Counted from the first letter of the stretch, positions 28,710 to 37,256 are shown. The stretch: DNA of 64,000 bases from Pectobacterium punjabense (GCF_012427845.1 NZ_CP038498.1:2480001-2544000); one strand, 5' to 3'. Notes: generated by a model from the letters alone, not told the origin. A program made the numbers and translations.

Positions 28710-28840
28710 GAAATACCGAATTTTATAAAGAAAACATGCCGTATTTCGTGCTGCGTTGATGAAAAAATAAATTCATGAATGAATTTTGTCTATCAGCGCA
28801 CAGTTTTCACAATTAACGACCAATATTAATGGTGCCTATA

Positions 28841-29593
28841 ATGAAAAAACGCTACCTTGTGGCCGGTATTCTCTTTGCCCAAATCTATGCTATTTCCGCG
28901 TCAGCCTCTGATACCAAACTCAGCTATGAACATAGCTGGGGTACGATGAATCGCTATCACGGTGATGAAATCGGCATGCGACATTTTATGGATAATGGCC
29001 TCTACGTTGGCGTTGAGCTGAATTTTTATAATAAGAATAAAGATCTGACCATCGATGATGTCGTTTCTAATTCTTATGCTTTTTATACCGGCTATGCCTA
29101 CAAGTTAACGCCAGAACTAACGCTGACGCCCAACCTGGAAGCGCGCTTCTACTCCGGCGGCACCAGCGGTGAAGGCACTGTCGGCAATATCGGCGATAGT
29201 CAAACTTCAGGTGCACGCTACACGCCAGGCTTGAAACTGACCTGGGCTGTGACTGATACAATGGATCTTCATGCGCAATATCGCTATGACCTTAGAAAAA
29301 TCACTCGCAGCAAGCGTACCAGCACGGACGATGACACCCATCGCCAACGCTATGAAGCTGGTGTTGCCTATAAAGGCTTCGATAATTTCACGTTGGCGTA
29401 TACCGCTTACTACTATCACGCGGATTACGTGCTGCAAAACAACAAGAAGCATGACTATCAGCAGGATTTCGACGTGTCTTATACCATCAATGAAAACTGG
29501 ACGGCACACGTTGGCGTTGAAGATGTCGCTAGCGGGCGCGATGTGAAATCGCGTGAAGGGAAAGGGAAAGTCGGCTTCACCTATACCTTCTAA
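28841..29593 (+). CDS. KdgM-family oligogalacturonate-type outer-membrane porin (2)
   Basis: 250-residue paralogue of the preceding porin, starting at MKKRYLV (28841; a frame start 4 codons earlier is less likely). A signal peptide ends near SASAS. It shares the KdgM pattern: LSYEHSWGTMNRYHGDEIGMRHF, QYRYDLRKITRSKRT, RQRYEAGVAYKGFDNFTLAYTAYYYH, and the C-terminal GKVGFTYTF. The 131-bp gap between the porins is long enough for its own promoter. It is followed by a terminator at 29627, then the pectate lyase. Confidence 0.88.
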   Translation: MKKRYLVAGILFAQIYAISASASDTKLSYEHSWGTMNRYHGDEIGMRHFMDNGLYVGVELNFYNKNKDLTIDDVVSNSYAFYTGYAYKLTPELTLTPNLEARFYSGGTSGEGTVGNIGDSQTSGARYTPGLKLTWAVTDTMDLHAQYRYDLRKITRSKRTSTDDDTHRQRYEAGVAYKGFDNFTLAYTAYYYHADYVLQNNKKHDYQQDFDVSYTINENWTAHVGVEDVASGRDVKSREGKGKVGFTYTF

Positions 29594-29626
29594 AGACGGC
29601 TTACTGCTACGCACTTGTTTCTCGGG

Positions 29627-29655
29627 GGACCTGTTAACCAAACAGGTCCTCTTTA
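29627..29655 (+). terminator. Intrinsic terminator after the second porin
   Basis: Perfect 9-bp arms GGACCTGTT and AACAGGTCC with a 5-nt loop, followed by TCTTTATT. It lies 34 bp past the porin stop and 39 bp before the pectate lyase start, so the lyase may need its own promoter or read-through. Confidence 0.8.
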
Positions 29656-29693
29656 TTACAGCTATGGATTAACACTCGTTACAGGTAGATAAC

Positions 29694-31400
29694 ATGAAAA
29701 GATTTACGCTATCGCTCCTTGCGGGCCTGGTCGCTTTACAGGCCAGCGCCGCGACACCAGACCGCCTCACCATCGTCAACCAGTACGTTGACAACGTGTT
29801 GACGAAAGCCGGTGACCATTATCACGGCCAATCACCCACGCCACTGCTTGCTGATGGTGTCGATCCTCGCACCGGCAAACAGATGGAATGGATCTTCCCT
29901 GATGGTCGTCAGGCCGTGTTGTCCAACTTTTCCGCTCAGCAAAACCTGATGCGCGTGCTGGTCGGGCTCAGTAATCTAAGCGGTAACCCCAGCTATAAGC
30001 AGCGTGCCGAAGCGATTGTGAAGTATCATTTTCAACATTATCAGGATGAGAGCGGCCTGCTGATTTGGGGCGGCCACCGTTTCGTTGATTTAAAAACGCT
30101 GCAACCGGAAGGCCCCAGTGAAAAAGAGATGGTGCATGAGTTGAAAAATGCCTATCCCTACTACGATTTGATGTTCAGCGTCGATAAAGAGGCGACCGCG
30201 CGCTTTATTCGCGGTTTCTGGAATGCGCACGTTTATGACTGGAAGATCATGGAAACCAGTCGCCACGGTAAATATGGGCAAAAAATAGGTGCACTCTGGC
30301 AAAGTCCGTTCGAGCAACAACCGCCCTTCTTCGCGACCAAAGGCCTTAGCTTCCTGAATGCCGGTAACGACCTGATCTATTCCGCTTCCTTGCTGTATAA
30401 ATACAATAAAGAAGAGGGAGCGCTAATCTGGGCAAAACGTCTGGCGCAGCAATATGTGCTGCCACGGGATAAAGCAACCGGACTCGGCGTGTATCAGTTT
30501 ACGCAGGCGCTGAAACGCGACGAAACCACCGACGATGCCGATACGCATTCCAAATACGGCGATCGCGCTCAGCGTCAGTTTGGCCCAGAGTTCGGTCCAA
30601 CTGCATTGGAAGGCAATATGATGCTGAAAGGACGCACCAGTACAATCTATTCTGAAAATGCGCTCATGCAGCTCCAACTCGGTAAAGATTTAGGGGTGGA
30701 AGGCAAAGAGTTGCTGACGTGGACAACCGACGGTCTCAAAGCCTTTGCTAAATATGCCTACAACGAGTCCGATAACACCTTCCGTCCGATGCTCGCTAAC
30801 GGCAAAGATCTCTCCAACTATGTCCTGCCACGTGACGGTTACTACGGCAAAAAAGGCACCGTGCTCAAGCCTTATCCTGCGGATAACGCATTCCTGCTCT
30901 CGTATGCTCGTGCCTACACCGTTTCACCAGATGCTGAACTATGGCGTGTCGCACGCGGCATCGCTCGCGCACAAGGACTTGGTGAATTAGGTTCAGCACC
31001 GGGTAAGGACGTCAAAATTGATCTCGCAACAAAAAACAGCGATCCTTACGCCCTGTTCGCGCTGCTGGATCTGTATCAGGCGAGCAAAGTGAAGGACTAC
31101 CTGTCGCTGGCGGAAAAAGTAGGCGATAACATTATCAGTACGCGTTATAAAAACGGCTTTTTCATGGCTGAACCCAACAGACAATATGCCGATGTCGACA
31201 CCATCGAGCCTTACGCTCTGTTAGCGCTGGAAGCCACGGTACGTAATCAACCACAGTCCGTTGCTCCGTTCCTGAATGGTGCAGGCTTCACCGAAGGCGG
31301 TTACCGCATGGAAGATGGTTCAACACGCGTGTCTACGCGCGATAACGAGATCTTCCTGCTGAATGTCGGCGAGACATTAAAGCCAAACAATAAGAAGTAA
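29694..31400 (+). CDS. Periplasmic pectate lyase, polysaccharide lyase family 2
   Basis: 568-residue PL2 lyase that cleaves polygalacturonate or oligogalacturonates by beta-elimination. A signal peptide ends LQASAA. The mature protein is (alpha/alpha)-barrel-like with family features: GQSPTPLLADGVDPRTGKQMEW, AYPYYDLMFSVD, WNAHVYDWKIMETSRHG, and a C-terminal RDNEIFLLNVGETL. Length and absence of an outer-membrane secretion domain fit the periplasmic PL2 group (PelP/PelY type, as opposed to cytoplasmic PelW). Placed after two oligogalacturonate porins, it should act on oligomers they admit. The start follows ACAGGTAGATAAC. Confidence 0.9.
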   Translation: MKRFTLSLLAGLVALQASAATPDRLTIVNQYVDNVLTKAGDHYHGQSPTPLLADGVDPRTGKQMEWIFPDGRQAVLSNFSAQQNLMRVLVGLSNLSGNPSYKQRAEAIVKYHFQHYQDESGLLIWGGHRFVDLKTLQPEGPSEKEMVHELKNAYPYYDLMFSVDKEATARFIRGFWNAHVYDWKIMETSRHGKYGQKIGALWQSPFEQQPPFFATKGLSFLNAGNDLIYSASLLYKYNKEEGALIWAKRLAQQYVLPRDKATGLGVYQFTQALKRDETTDDADTHSKYGDRAQRQFGPEFGPTALEGNMMLKGRTSTIYSENALMQLQLGKDLGVEGKELLTWTTDGLKAFAKYAYNESDNTFRPMLANGKDLSNYVLPRDGYYGKKGTVLKPYPADNAFLLSYARAYTVSPDAELWRVARGIARAQGLGELGSAPGKDVKIDLATKNSDPYALFALLDLYQASKVKDYLSLAEKVGDNIISTRYKNGFFMAEPNRQYADVDTIEPYALLALEATVRNQPQSVAPFLNGAGFTEGGYRMEDGSTRVSTRDNEIFLLNVGETLKPNNKK

Positions 31401-31418
31401 GCGTTAAGCCTCAATAGG

Positions 31419-31442
31419 CCAATGGCGGTTCATTGCCATTGG
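31419..31442 (+). terminator. Hairpin after the pectate lyase
   Basis: Perfect 8-bp arms CCAATGGC and GCCATTGG with an 8-nt loop, 19 bp past the lyase stop. The following TCATCTCC is not a strong T-run, so termination may be partial. Confidence 0.5.
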
Positions 31443-31477
31443 TCATCTCCTGTAGCCCTACCTAACGATTCATTGAC

Positions 31478-31506
31478 AATGCTGCTCACATTAAATGAGC
31501 AGCATT
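31478..31506. repeat. Long inverted repeat between convergent genes
   Basis: Perfect 11-bp arms AATGCTGCTCA and TGAGCAGCATT with a 7-nt loop. It lies between the convergent lyase and binding-protein genes and may help terminate transcription from both sides, though neither flank has a T-run. Confidence 0.55.
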
Positions 31507-31548
31507 AATTAGCGTAATCATTCCAACAATCGGTTCGATCAGATGCTA

Positions 31549-32670
31549 TCAGTTAACCAAAGGCACTGTCGGGCGTGGACCGAGCCAGCCTGGAGTGGGT
31601 TCCCCTTTTACCTCACCGATATACAGGCTCAGCTGCGCGCGAAAGCGCTCGACCGCACCGCGATCGTACATGAAATCGGCAAAAGCCTGCGGACGGGTAT
31701 TGCGGTATTCCCAGATAGGTTTGTAACCCGCGGGTGGTGCAACATCAGTACGTACCGACCACATCCGCGAAACCTGAGTCTGCGTTTGCGGATCGAGCAG
31801 CCAGCTCAGATACAACTTGGCGCTTTCGGGGTGTTTAGCCTGTTTGAGAATGGCGGCACGCTGCGCCCAGGAAACAAAAGGATCGGACTTCGGCAAAACA
31901 AAGCGGGTCACAGAATCCGCAGCCGGAACGAGCGCACCGGAACTGGTAAATGTCGCGCTGTATTTTCCCGTCGCAATTTCAACACCGGGCACGTTGGTGC
32001 CGCGTACATAGACCGGATCTTGTTCCTGTAATTTTTTAACAAAGTCCCAGCCGTATTTATCCACGACCAACTTATACCAGAACAGCACTGCATCATCGTC
32101 ATTAGGATAGGCCAGAATCAAATTGCCTCTTAGACTGGGACGAAGATAGTCATTAGCTTCACGCGGCCAGGACTTTTCATCCAGAAGCTGCGTGTTGACC
32201 AGATTGCTGAACGCGATGACATAGGCACCGATCCAGGCACCATCTGCATCACGAAATTCCGGGTAGATCTTGTCCCAGCCCCGTGGTTTGTAGTTCAGTA
32301 ACACGCCCTCTTTTTTCCAGCGTGGATAATTTTGCACTGTTTGCAATTGCACCACATCAGGAACCAAAGCATCGGACGCCAGTTGGTTATCGATACGGGC
32401 ATCATGGTATTTGCTGTAATCCACAATCACGTTCAACTTGATGCCGGGAAAACGCGTCTCAAACGCACGTTTGAAACCCGCTTGCTGTGACTGTACATCA
32501 CCACCGGCATAGACAGTAACCGTACCGCCTTCGCTCAACGCACTCTTATATATTTGATCCAGCGAACGCGTCTCCAGCTCGACTGCCGCCTGACTTTGTC
32601 CGACGCTGAGCCCGGCCATCATAGCCAACATCAGCACTGTTTTCTTCAGGTACTTCCCAGTGTATTGCAT
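31549..32670 (-). CDS. ABC transporter solute-binding protein, family 1 (iron/2-aminoethylphosphonate-like)
   Basis: 373-residue periplasmic protein from MQYTGKY at 32670 (AAGGAAATCACA upstream; an in-frame Met lies 5 codons earlier). A signal peptide ends SQAAVE. The fold type is shown by GTVTVYAGGDVQSQQAGFKRAFETRFPGIKL near the start and by LVVDKYGWDFVKKLQEQDPVYVRGTN. No permease or ATPase is encoded next to it, so it must work with a transporter elsewhere or be an orphan. The ligand cannot be told from sequence; Fe3+-like and organophosphonate relatives share this pattern. Confidence 0.8.
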   Translation of the reverse strand: MQYTGKYLKKTVLMLAMMAGLSVGQSQAAVELETRSLDQIYKSALSEGGTVTVYAGGDVQSQQAGFKRAFETRFPGIKLNVIVDYSKYHDARIDNQLASDALVPDVVQLQTVQNYPRWKKEGVLLNYKPRGWDKIYPEFRDADGAWIGAYVIAFSNLVNTQLLDEKSWPREANDYLRPSLRGNLILAYPNDDDAVLFWYKLVVDKYGWDFVKKLQEQDPVYVRGTNVPGVEIATGKYSATFTSSGALVPAADSVTRFVLPKSDPFVSWAQRAAILKQAKHPESAKLYLSWLLDPQTQTQVSRMWSVRTDVAPPAGYKPIWEYRNTRPQAFADFMYDRGAVERFRAQLSLYIGEVKGEPTPGWLGPRPTVPLVN

Positions 32671-33236
32671 TGTGATTTCCTTCACTTAATGAATAAAACC
32701 CGTGCCAAAAAACGACAGAGATGAGCCGTTGAAGCGGCAACGGTGTAACCAGCGAATCGCGGCTAGACGACGCACAGGATTGATTCGGCGATAGTCGATC
32801 GCCAAAAATAAAATCGGAATAGGAAGCGTATAAGCCTTCGGCATTACCTCTTATCCAAAGGAAAATACCCATACTTATAATGTGTCATTTGGCCGTGAGT
32901 TTACAGGATTAAATAAAAACACATAGAGATAAAAAGTGAACAGTATAGTTAAAATTATTGAATGAATAAGATAGACGATTATTCTATTCAGCGCGAACCC
33001 AATATACTCGTCATACTTCAAGTTACATGTCCGTTGGCAGCGCTACTCGGCATTCCTGAAAATCGAATTATTTAGAGTATAAAGGTAGGAAGCCAGAGAA
33101 AATGGAATGAAATTATTTATCTTTTATAATGATTTGACATTTAATTATGTGAATTCAAAATCATATCTATTTAATAATATTAGGATTAAAATCATTTATC
33201 TATTTAGACATTGAAATAAAAGGCTGAAAATAATTG
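32671..33236. other. 566-bp gap, AT-rich, with a dispersed-repeat-like segment
   Basis: No convincing gene. Around 33002-33045 the segment ACTCGTCATACTTCAAGTT and what follows resemble a short dispersed element seen in many Enterobacterales genomes; I recall the CATACTTCAAGTT core but cannot verify it here. The rest, from about 33090, is very AT-rich. Confidence 0.4.
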
Positions 33237-33965
33237 TCACTCGATTATTGTTACCTTATCTGTTTCAGTATCCAGAATAAGCAAAGCTTCTTGTGTCGCG
33301 TTAGCCTGTATAAGAAGTTTGCCCTCACGATCCCAAATCGCCGACTGCCCTGCACAGATAAAATTATCGGCGTGGCCCACCGCATTCGCCATCAGGACAA
33401 ACATCTTATGCTGACTGGCGATGGTAGGATAATGTTCATAAGCCTGTATGACGCCAGTCGATGACTTTGCCACGCTCGCGACATACAGATCGGCTGCCAG
33501 ATTTGCAGCCTCAAGTGCATGATCAGGCTGCAAAGACTCATAACATATCGCCGGCACCACTAATTCCTCTTCAACGCGCACCGTTGTCTGTTGCTTGCCT
33601 TGTTTAAAAAAAGATATTTCATCAGGATGAAGTAACTGCTTTGAATAAAATAACGTCTCTTTTTCCGGCTGAAAAATAACCATCGTTATTTTTATTCCAT
33701 CGTTAAATCTGACGGGATAACCTACTGCAATAAAAATCCTATATTCATCGCTCATAGATTGAAAGGTATAAATATTAACGTCATCAGATGGCAATGCTAA
33801 TGATTCAGCTAATGAGGGGACATAGCCACTTAATGAGAGTTCAGGAAATAAAATGATATCAACAAAATTCTTCGCCGCCGTAATAACCATATCCTGATGC
33901 TTTTTTATATTTTCATCAACATTGCCAAGAATTGATTCCATTTGAGCGATGCAAATTTTCATCAT
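33237..33965 (-). CDS. Nitrilase-superfamily carbon-nitrogen hydrolase
   Basis: 242-residue amidase/nitrilase-fold enzyme. The Glu-Lys-Cys triad is visible: Glu in ILFPELSLSGY, Lys in YSKQLLHPDE and Cys in VPAICYES. These enzymes hydrolyse amides or nitriles, or carbamoyl compounds. The protein is a bit shorter than the usual 260-300 residues but all key blocks are present. The start has two adjacent Met codons (33965 and 33962). The low G+C content resembles the accessory genes to its right more than the metabolic genes to its left, so it may mark the edge of an acquired segment. Substrate unknown. Confidence 0.82.
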   Translation of the reverse strand: MMKICIAQMESILGNVDENIKKHQDMVITAAKNFVDIILFPELSLSGYVPSLAESLALPSDDVNIYTFQSMSDEYRIFIAVGYPVRFNDGIKITMVIFQPEKETLFYSKQLLHPDEISFFKQGKQQTTVRVEEELVVPAICYESLQPDHALEAANLAADLYVASVAKSSTGVIQAYEHYPTIASQHKMFVLMANAVGHADNFICAGQSAIWDREGKLLIQANATQEALLILDTETDKVTIIE

Positions 33966-34058
33966 GAATCCATTTCATTTATTTTAAGTGAACATTATAG
34001 ATCTTATACCACGTATAAACTAAAAATTAAAATAAGAGTTTTTTATTTTTAACGATAG

Positions 34059-34412
34059 TCATTTATAGCTGAAGAATACATTTTCAGGCATAACATCAAG
34101 ATAGTCGGGTAGCAGACCGTGGCTATCTAAAAATCGCCGATGCTGCGCAATAATCTCAAAAGCTTGCTGCAACGGATCTTGCATTTGCTCTGCTCCTGCA
34201 ATCCACTGCTGGTTATGCAATAAGAATTCCGCCGTTTTTTTCAATTCCCCTATCGACCATTGATCGACAGGGTCATAAGCTTGCTCAAGCTCGGCAATAT
34301 ACGCTCGAAGCTCAGATAAATAACGCTGGAACAGGGCAATGTCAGCTACCGTGGCACAGGCCGTTCGATCAAAAAAAGCATTAAATGCCTGCTGAACCAA
34401 CCCCCTATTCAT
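34059..34412 (-). CDS. Hypothetical protein in immunity-like array (117 aa)
   Basis: 117-residue protein, predicted helical, with many Gln, Leu and aromatic residues and no signal peptide or membrane segment. It is the last of a run of small minus-strand genes between 34 and 38.4 kb that look like immunity genes of polymorphic toxins. I do not recognise the family. The function is inferred only from position. Confidence 0.5.
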   Translation of the reverse strand: MNRGLVQQAFNAFFDRTACATVADIALFQRYLSELRAYIAELEQAYDPVDQWSIGELKKTAEFLLHNQQWIAGAEQMQDPLQQAFEIIAQHRRFLDSHGLLPDYLDVMPENVFFSYK

Positions 34413-34459
34413 ATCGCTTTCATCCTTAATCCGTCTGGTTTTTCACAATATATTCTACA

Positions 34460-35029
34460 TCAAACGATGGTACGCGCGAGATCGGGCACCAAATACACAG
34501 CAAAAATTCTGCAAGGCCCCGGCTCACAGCCGTGAAAAATGCCACTTTCCAGATGTTCTTTTGCCTCATCAAAAGAGGCCAACAAGCAATGTTCATTAAC
34601 ATCCAACGCCTGCGCCATATGATTACAGGATAAATAAGAACACTCTGGCCATCGTTCATTGCACAAAGAAACAATATCAAAACCCTGCAACACCTTTTTC
34701 TGCGGTATCTTCACGTCAGTATCAAAAGACACTTCTGGCTCGAACATTTTCCATCCAGATATCTTTTCATCATACTGATACTCGTATGCCTCGTAATAAA
34801 ACATCGTTGTACCGCTCATATCAATCCCTTCTTCTTTTGCCAGGGAATAAATCAACGCCGGCGAATCAAACAGCCAGTAGCCATTATGGCGCCAGAACTG
34901 GATATACTCACAAAAGGAATCAGAGATACAACAACTTACCGAATAAATTTCTTTTACTTGTTCTGTTTTTAGCCAGCTTGGCTTTATTTCTACCCTTTTA
35001 GATAGATATCCAACTGGGATCATATGCAT
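34460..35029 (-). CDS. Hypothetical protein in immunity-like array (189 aa)
   Basis: 189-residue soluble protein, acidic, Cys-rich for its size (CCISDSFCEY, SLCNERWPECSYLSCNH, GCEPGPCR). The start could be Met at 35029 or at 35023. No known domain recognised. Low G+C content and position among small immunity-like genes suggest a horizontally acquired accessory role. An alternative is a stand-alone defence or toxin-antidote gene. Confidence 0.55.
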   Translation of the reverse strand: MHMIPVGYLSKRVEIKPSWLKTEQVKEIYSVSCCISDSFCEYIQFWRHNGYWLFDSPALIYSLAKEEGIDMSGTTMFYYEAYEYQYDEKISGWKMFEPEVSFDTDVKIPQKKVLQGFDIVSLCNERWPECSYLSCNHMAQALDVNEHCLLASFDEAKEHLESGIFHGCEPGPCRIFAVYLVPDLARTIV

Positions 35030-35063
35030 TTACTCTACTCTGCTGAAATAATAAAATTTATTT

Positions 35064-35447
35064 TTAGTGAGATTGTAACTCATATTTATTTCCTAATTTC
35101 TTTTTTAAAATTCCAGACGTAACCATTTCATCTAATAACTCTTTTATTTCGTAATCATTACACAATGGAAAGTATTGAGGCAAACGCCACATATCAATTA
35201 ACTTAGGATTTTTTATATCACTATTAACATCGACTGTCCTTACCGAGTGAGCGTCTTCTATTAAAAATTTAATGCCTTTCCCATGCTTAACAAAACGCCA
35301 TTTGTCACCATTAACCAAAACACATCCTGTCTTAGGGAAATCCAACAACAACTCAAAATCTTTTATGTCTGGATACGCAATAAAGAAAGCCTTCATTAAT
35401 TTATCTTGAAGCGAGATGAAATGTAAAATTTCATTTTCAGTTATCAT
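35064..35447 (-). CDS. DUF6896-like small protein, probable immunity protein
   Basis: 127 residues from MITENE at 35447, which follows GGGGGTAAT. The pattern LQDKLMKAFFIAYPDIKDF then GCVLVNGDKWRFVKHGKGIKF looks like the DUF6896 family, often found beside Rhs/CDI toxins; this is from memory and not confirmed by a search. Upstream the same frame stays open over VYKKLRKWGG, reminiscent of a toxin tail joined to the gene across a run of seven G. Confidence 0.55.
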   Translation of the reverse strand: MITENEILHFISLQDKLMKAFFIAYPDIKDFELLLDFPKTGCVLVNGDKWRFVKHGKGIKFLIEDAHSVRTVDVNSDIKNPKLIDMWRLPQYFPLCNDYEIKELLDEMVTSGILKKKLGNKYELQSH

Positions 35448-35553
35448 ATTACCCCCCCATTTTCGCAACTTCTTGTAAACGTCAGCTACTCTGGTTCACG
35501 CAATTCTAATTCAGAGCATCACGTAACTGAAACAAATTTTTTACAGCACCCCA

Positions 35554-35811
35554 CTAGCCAATTTTATATTTCACACAAATATCACTTGCGGTTAAATTAA
35601 AACTAACCAACTGGTTATACTCATCCTCTGTAATTTCCACTTTTTGTTCTTCAGTACCATTACCGCCGGAAAAACAGGAAAAAATATACTGTTCTTCATT
35701 TATTTTCCTTACCACCCACCAATCATCGGTTGAGAACTCGTCATCTGTCAATGGGGCTTTTTTCGGGTATGAAAATGGTTTCATTGTGTAGTATTTATCC
35801 ATATCATTCAT
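35554..35811 (-). CDS. Hypothetical small acidic protein, probable immunity protein (85 aa)
   Basis: 85 residues from MNDMDK at 35811, chosen because GGTGG lies eight bases upstream; an ATG at 35826 is also possible (90 aa). It is rich in Asp and Glu (APLTDDEFSTDDWWVV, KVEITEDEYNQLV), a common trait of proteins that neutralise basic nuclease toxins. No family recognised. It is part of the array described above. Confidence 0.5.
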   Translation of the reverse strand: MNDMDKYYTMKPFSYPKKAPLTDDEFSTDDWWVVRKINEEQYIFSCFSGGNGTEEQKVEITEDEYNQLVSFNLTASDICVKYKIG

Positions 35812-36003
35812 TTTATTTACCACCATTATGTTTATTCAATTCACTCAACGGAGAATTTGAGTTGTATGAAAATCTGTCACACAGTAACACTAAATTCAAA
35901 GGACAGCACCTGATCCTTCAGGGTCCACGGTTGATCTGGATTGTGACAGAATAACTGATAAAACAAGCCAGACCTGTTAATAGTCAGAATTTATCATAAA
36001 ATA

Positions 36004-36366
36004 TTAGATTAAATCCTCGCCATTTAGAAGTACAACAACATTGTTTTCCCCTAACTCTCGCCTGAATACATCGGCTATTTCAGAAGTATTCAACTCGGGG
36101 AAAGATTTGTCATTGACCGCAACTAAAAAATAGGACTTTGGCTCTTTTAAGCCAAACGACTCAGCAGTTAATAATTTAGATTCTTGGTTGTACTTTTCGA
36201 TACGATCATCAATCCGTTCAAGTTGTTGGCGGCTTAAAATGACATGCGGTTCAAACATAAGGTATGAACCATCAAAGAGATGGCCAGTATTCCTCTTCAC
36301 CATATCTAATCGTTCTTTCAGCGCATCAATATTTATTGATGAGTAACATATTATGTCAATTGACAT
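36004..36366 (-). CDS. Hypothetical immunity-like protein behind a toxin tail (120 aa)
   Basis: 120-residue soluble alpha/beta protein (MSIDIICYSSIN start, later SYFLVAVNDKSFPELN). A ribosome site AAGGTG precedes it. A toxin-like C-terminal tail ends 14 bp upstream (36381-36470). This is the normal order toxin C-terminus then immunity gene in CDI and related systems. No domain recognised. The leader AATAAGGTGC is shared with the gene at 36449. Confidence 0.6.
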   Translation of the reverse strand: MSIDIICYSSINIDALKERLDMVKRNTGHLFDGSYLMFEPHVILSRQQLERIDDRIEKYNQESKLLTAESFGLKEPKSYFLVAVNDKSFPELNTSEIADVFRRELGENNVVVLLNGEDLI

Positions 36367-36380
36367 TCACGCACCTTATT

Positions 36381-36470
36381 TTATTGGCTTCCGGGCTGAT
36401 CAATAACAATAATTTTATCTAATCTTGTTGGAGCCGAGATTACCTTATTTAAGGTCTGGATAGTTTCTCT
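36381..36470 (-). pseudogene. Orphan toxin C-terminal tail
   Basis: A 29-codon open end reading RETIQTLNKVISAPT then RLDKIIVIDQPGSQ-stop. The hydrophobic beta-strand ending IIVID followed by a short polar tail looks like the end of a secreted toxin domain, although I cannot name one. It overlaps the 3' end of the gene at 36449 in another frame and stops 14 bp before the intact gene at 36366. Weak on its own, stronger as one of four such cases. Confidence 0.4.
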
Positions 36471-36838
36471 ATTTTTTCTATATCCATAACCAATTGAGCA
36501 TCAAGGCTATTTTTATCCAATTGATTTAATAAAGAACTCACTCTCCGAAAACAAGGTAATGCAACTTTTATCTTTTCACTATTTAACGACGCTATAGACG
36601 ATATTAATTGTCCATCATAATCATCTCCAGCCAGAGGGTTCTTCTTTAAAATAATTTCGGCTTTTGGTAGCACAGCGGCTAAAAAAAGATCTTGCCTTAT
36701 TGCTCGAGCAACATCACTAACATCTAACTCATCAAGAGAAATATCCAGAATACCACTAAACCATTCATCTAAAGATGAACGTTTATTTGGCTCATAATTG
36801 CTATTACTAATCAATAATAACTCTCTAAATGTTGTCAT
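36449..36838 (-). CDS. CDI immunity-like protein behind a toxin tail (129 aa)
   Basis: 129-residue helical, acidic protein (SLDEWFSGILDISLDELDVSDVARAIRQDLFLAAVLPKAEIIL in overlapping blocks). This pattern recalls CDI immunity proteins annotated as contact-dependent growth inhibition system immunity proteins, by memory only. Ribosome site AAGGTGCACGAAAT. A toxin-like tail ends 23 bp upstream at 36862, and beyond that lies a CdiA fragment, which supports the call. Confidence 0.65.
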   Translation of the reverse strand: MTTFRELLLISNSNYEPNKRSSLDEWFSGILDISLDELDVSDVARAIRQDLFLAAVLPKAEIILKKNPLAGDDYDGQLISSIASLNSEKIKVALPCFRRVSSLLNQLDKNSLDAQLVMDIEKIEKLSRP

Positions 36839-36861
36839 ATTTCGTGCACCTTATTGTTAAT

Positions 36862-36945
36862 TTACATTTTCTGAAGAAAGTTAAGATACCTCTGGGTGAT
36901 ATTATCATTTACAGGGTAAGACCAAACTATGATCTGCCCCTGAAA
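36862..36945 (-). pseudogene. Toxin C-terminal tail after CdiA fragment
   Basis: Open end FQGQIIVWSYPVN then DNITQRYLNFLQKM-stop. It is in the same frame as the CdiA fragment 36946-37125 and separated from it by a single TAA codon. It ends 23 bp before the immunity-like gene at 36838. Probably what is left of a toxin domain after an internal deletion. Confidence 0.45.
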
Positions 36946-37125
36946 TTATTGCCACCTAATTATGCCGGGGTATTGTTCGGCCATAATGGTGCGCACGGCC
37001 AGTTCACCGCTGGAGACACCTAGCGCCCCGCCGATTTCACCGATCAGTTGCGCCTGTTTCAGACGTTTCTGCTCTTTCTCTTTGTTAAAGATCGGGCTGA
37101 GTGCATTGTTCGCCTGCTCAACATC
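36946..37125 (-). pseudogene. CdiA/FHA-type adhesin fragment, copy 2
   Basis: 59 codons and a stop, without a start. The sequence QANNALSPIFNKEKEQ then KRLKQAQLIGEIGGALG is the block that precedes the toxin domain of CdiA/filamentous-haemagglutinin proteins. It continues with VRTIMAEQYPGI. It repeats, almost base for base, the fragment at 38524-38620. The beginning and the end of the protein are missing. Confidence 0.75.
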
Positions 37126-37126
37126 A
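37030..37126. repeat. 97-bp direct repeat, copy A (CdiA block)
   Basis: Matches 38524-38620 in the same orientation with two differences that I can find. Marks two copies of the same CdiA pre-toxin block, as expected when orphan cdiA-CT/cdiI modules are gained by recombination at a conserved stretch. Confidence 0.85.
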
Positions 37127-37128
37127 TT

Positions 37129-37194
37129 ATGTCAGCCGCCGACCGCAATGACATAACGCACGATTACAGCCGCAACCTTCAGGGCAACTGGTGA
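37129..37194 (+). pseudogene. Possible SymE-like fragment
   Basis: A 21-codon plus-strand frame with DYSRNLQGNW-stop resembles the SymE-family block DYxRxPxLxLKGxWL, shortened and cut by a stop codon. SymE-like pieces are frequent between orphan CDI/Rhs modules. Evidence is short, so the call is tentative. Confidence 0.3.
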
Positions 37195-37218
37195 TACGCA
37201 TTGTGGCTGAGTGACTGA

Positions 37219-37251
37219 CAAAAAATCCCGGCTTGTTTCAGGAACCAGGAT
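37219..37251 (-). terminator. Terminator after the DUF4279 gene
   Basis: Read on the minus strand, ATCCTGG and CCGGGAT pair (one G-T pair) around a 13-nt loop and are followed by TTTTT. It starts 6 bp after the stop of the gene at 37257. Confidence 0.6.
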
Positions 37252-37256
37252 ATTAA

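Noticed and set aside
28710..28840. KdgR operator before the second porin gene
   Set aside because: The A/T-rich stretch around 28758-28790 has some matching bases but too many mismatches to the consensus.
35880..35954. Plus-strand GQHLILQGPRLIWIVTE end as a third SymE-like piece
   Set aside because: Too short and only vaguely similar; GQ and a GPRL segment are not enough.
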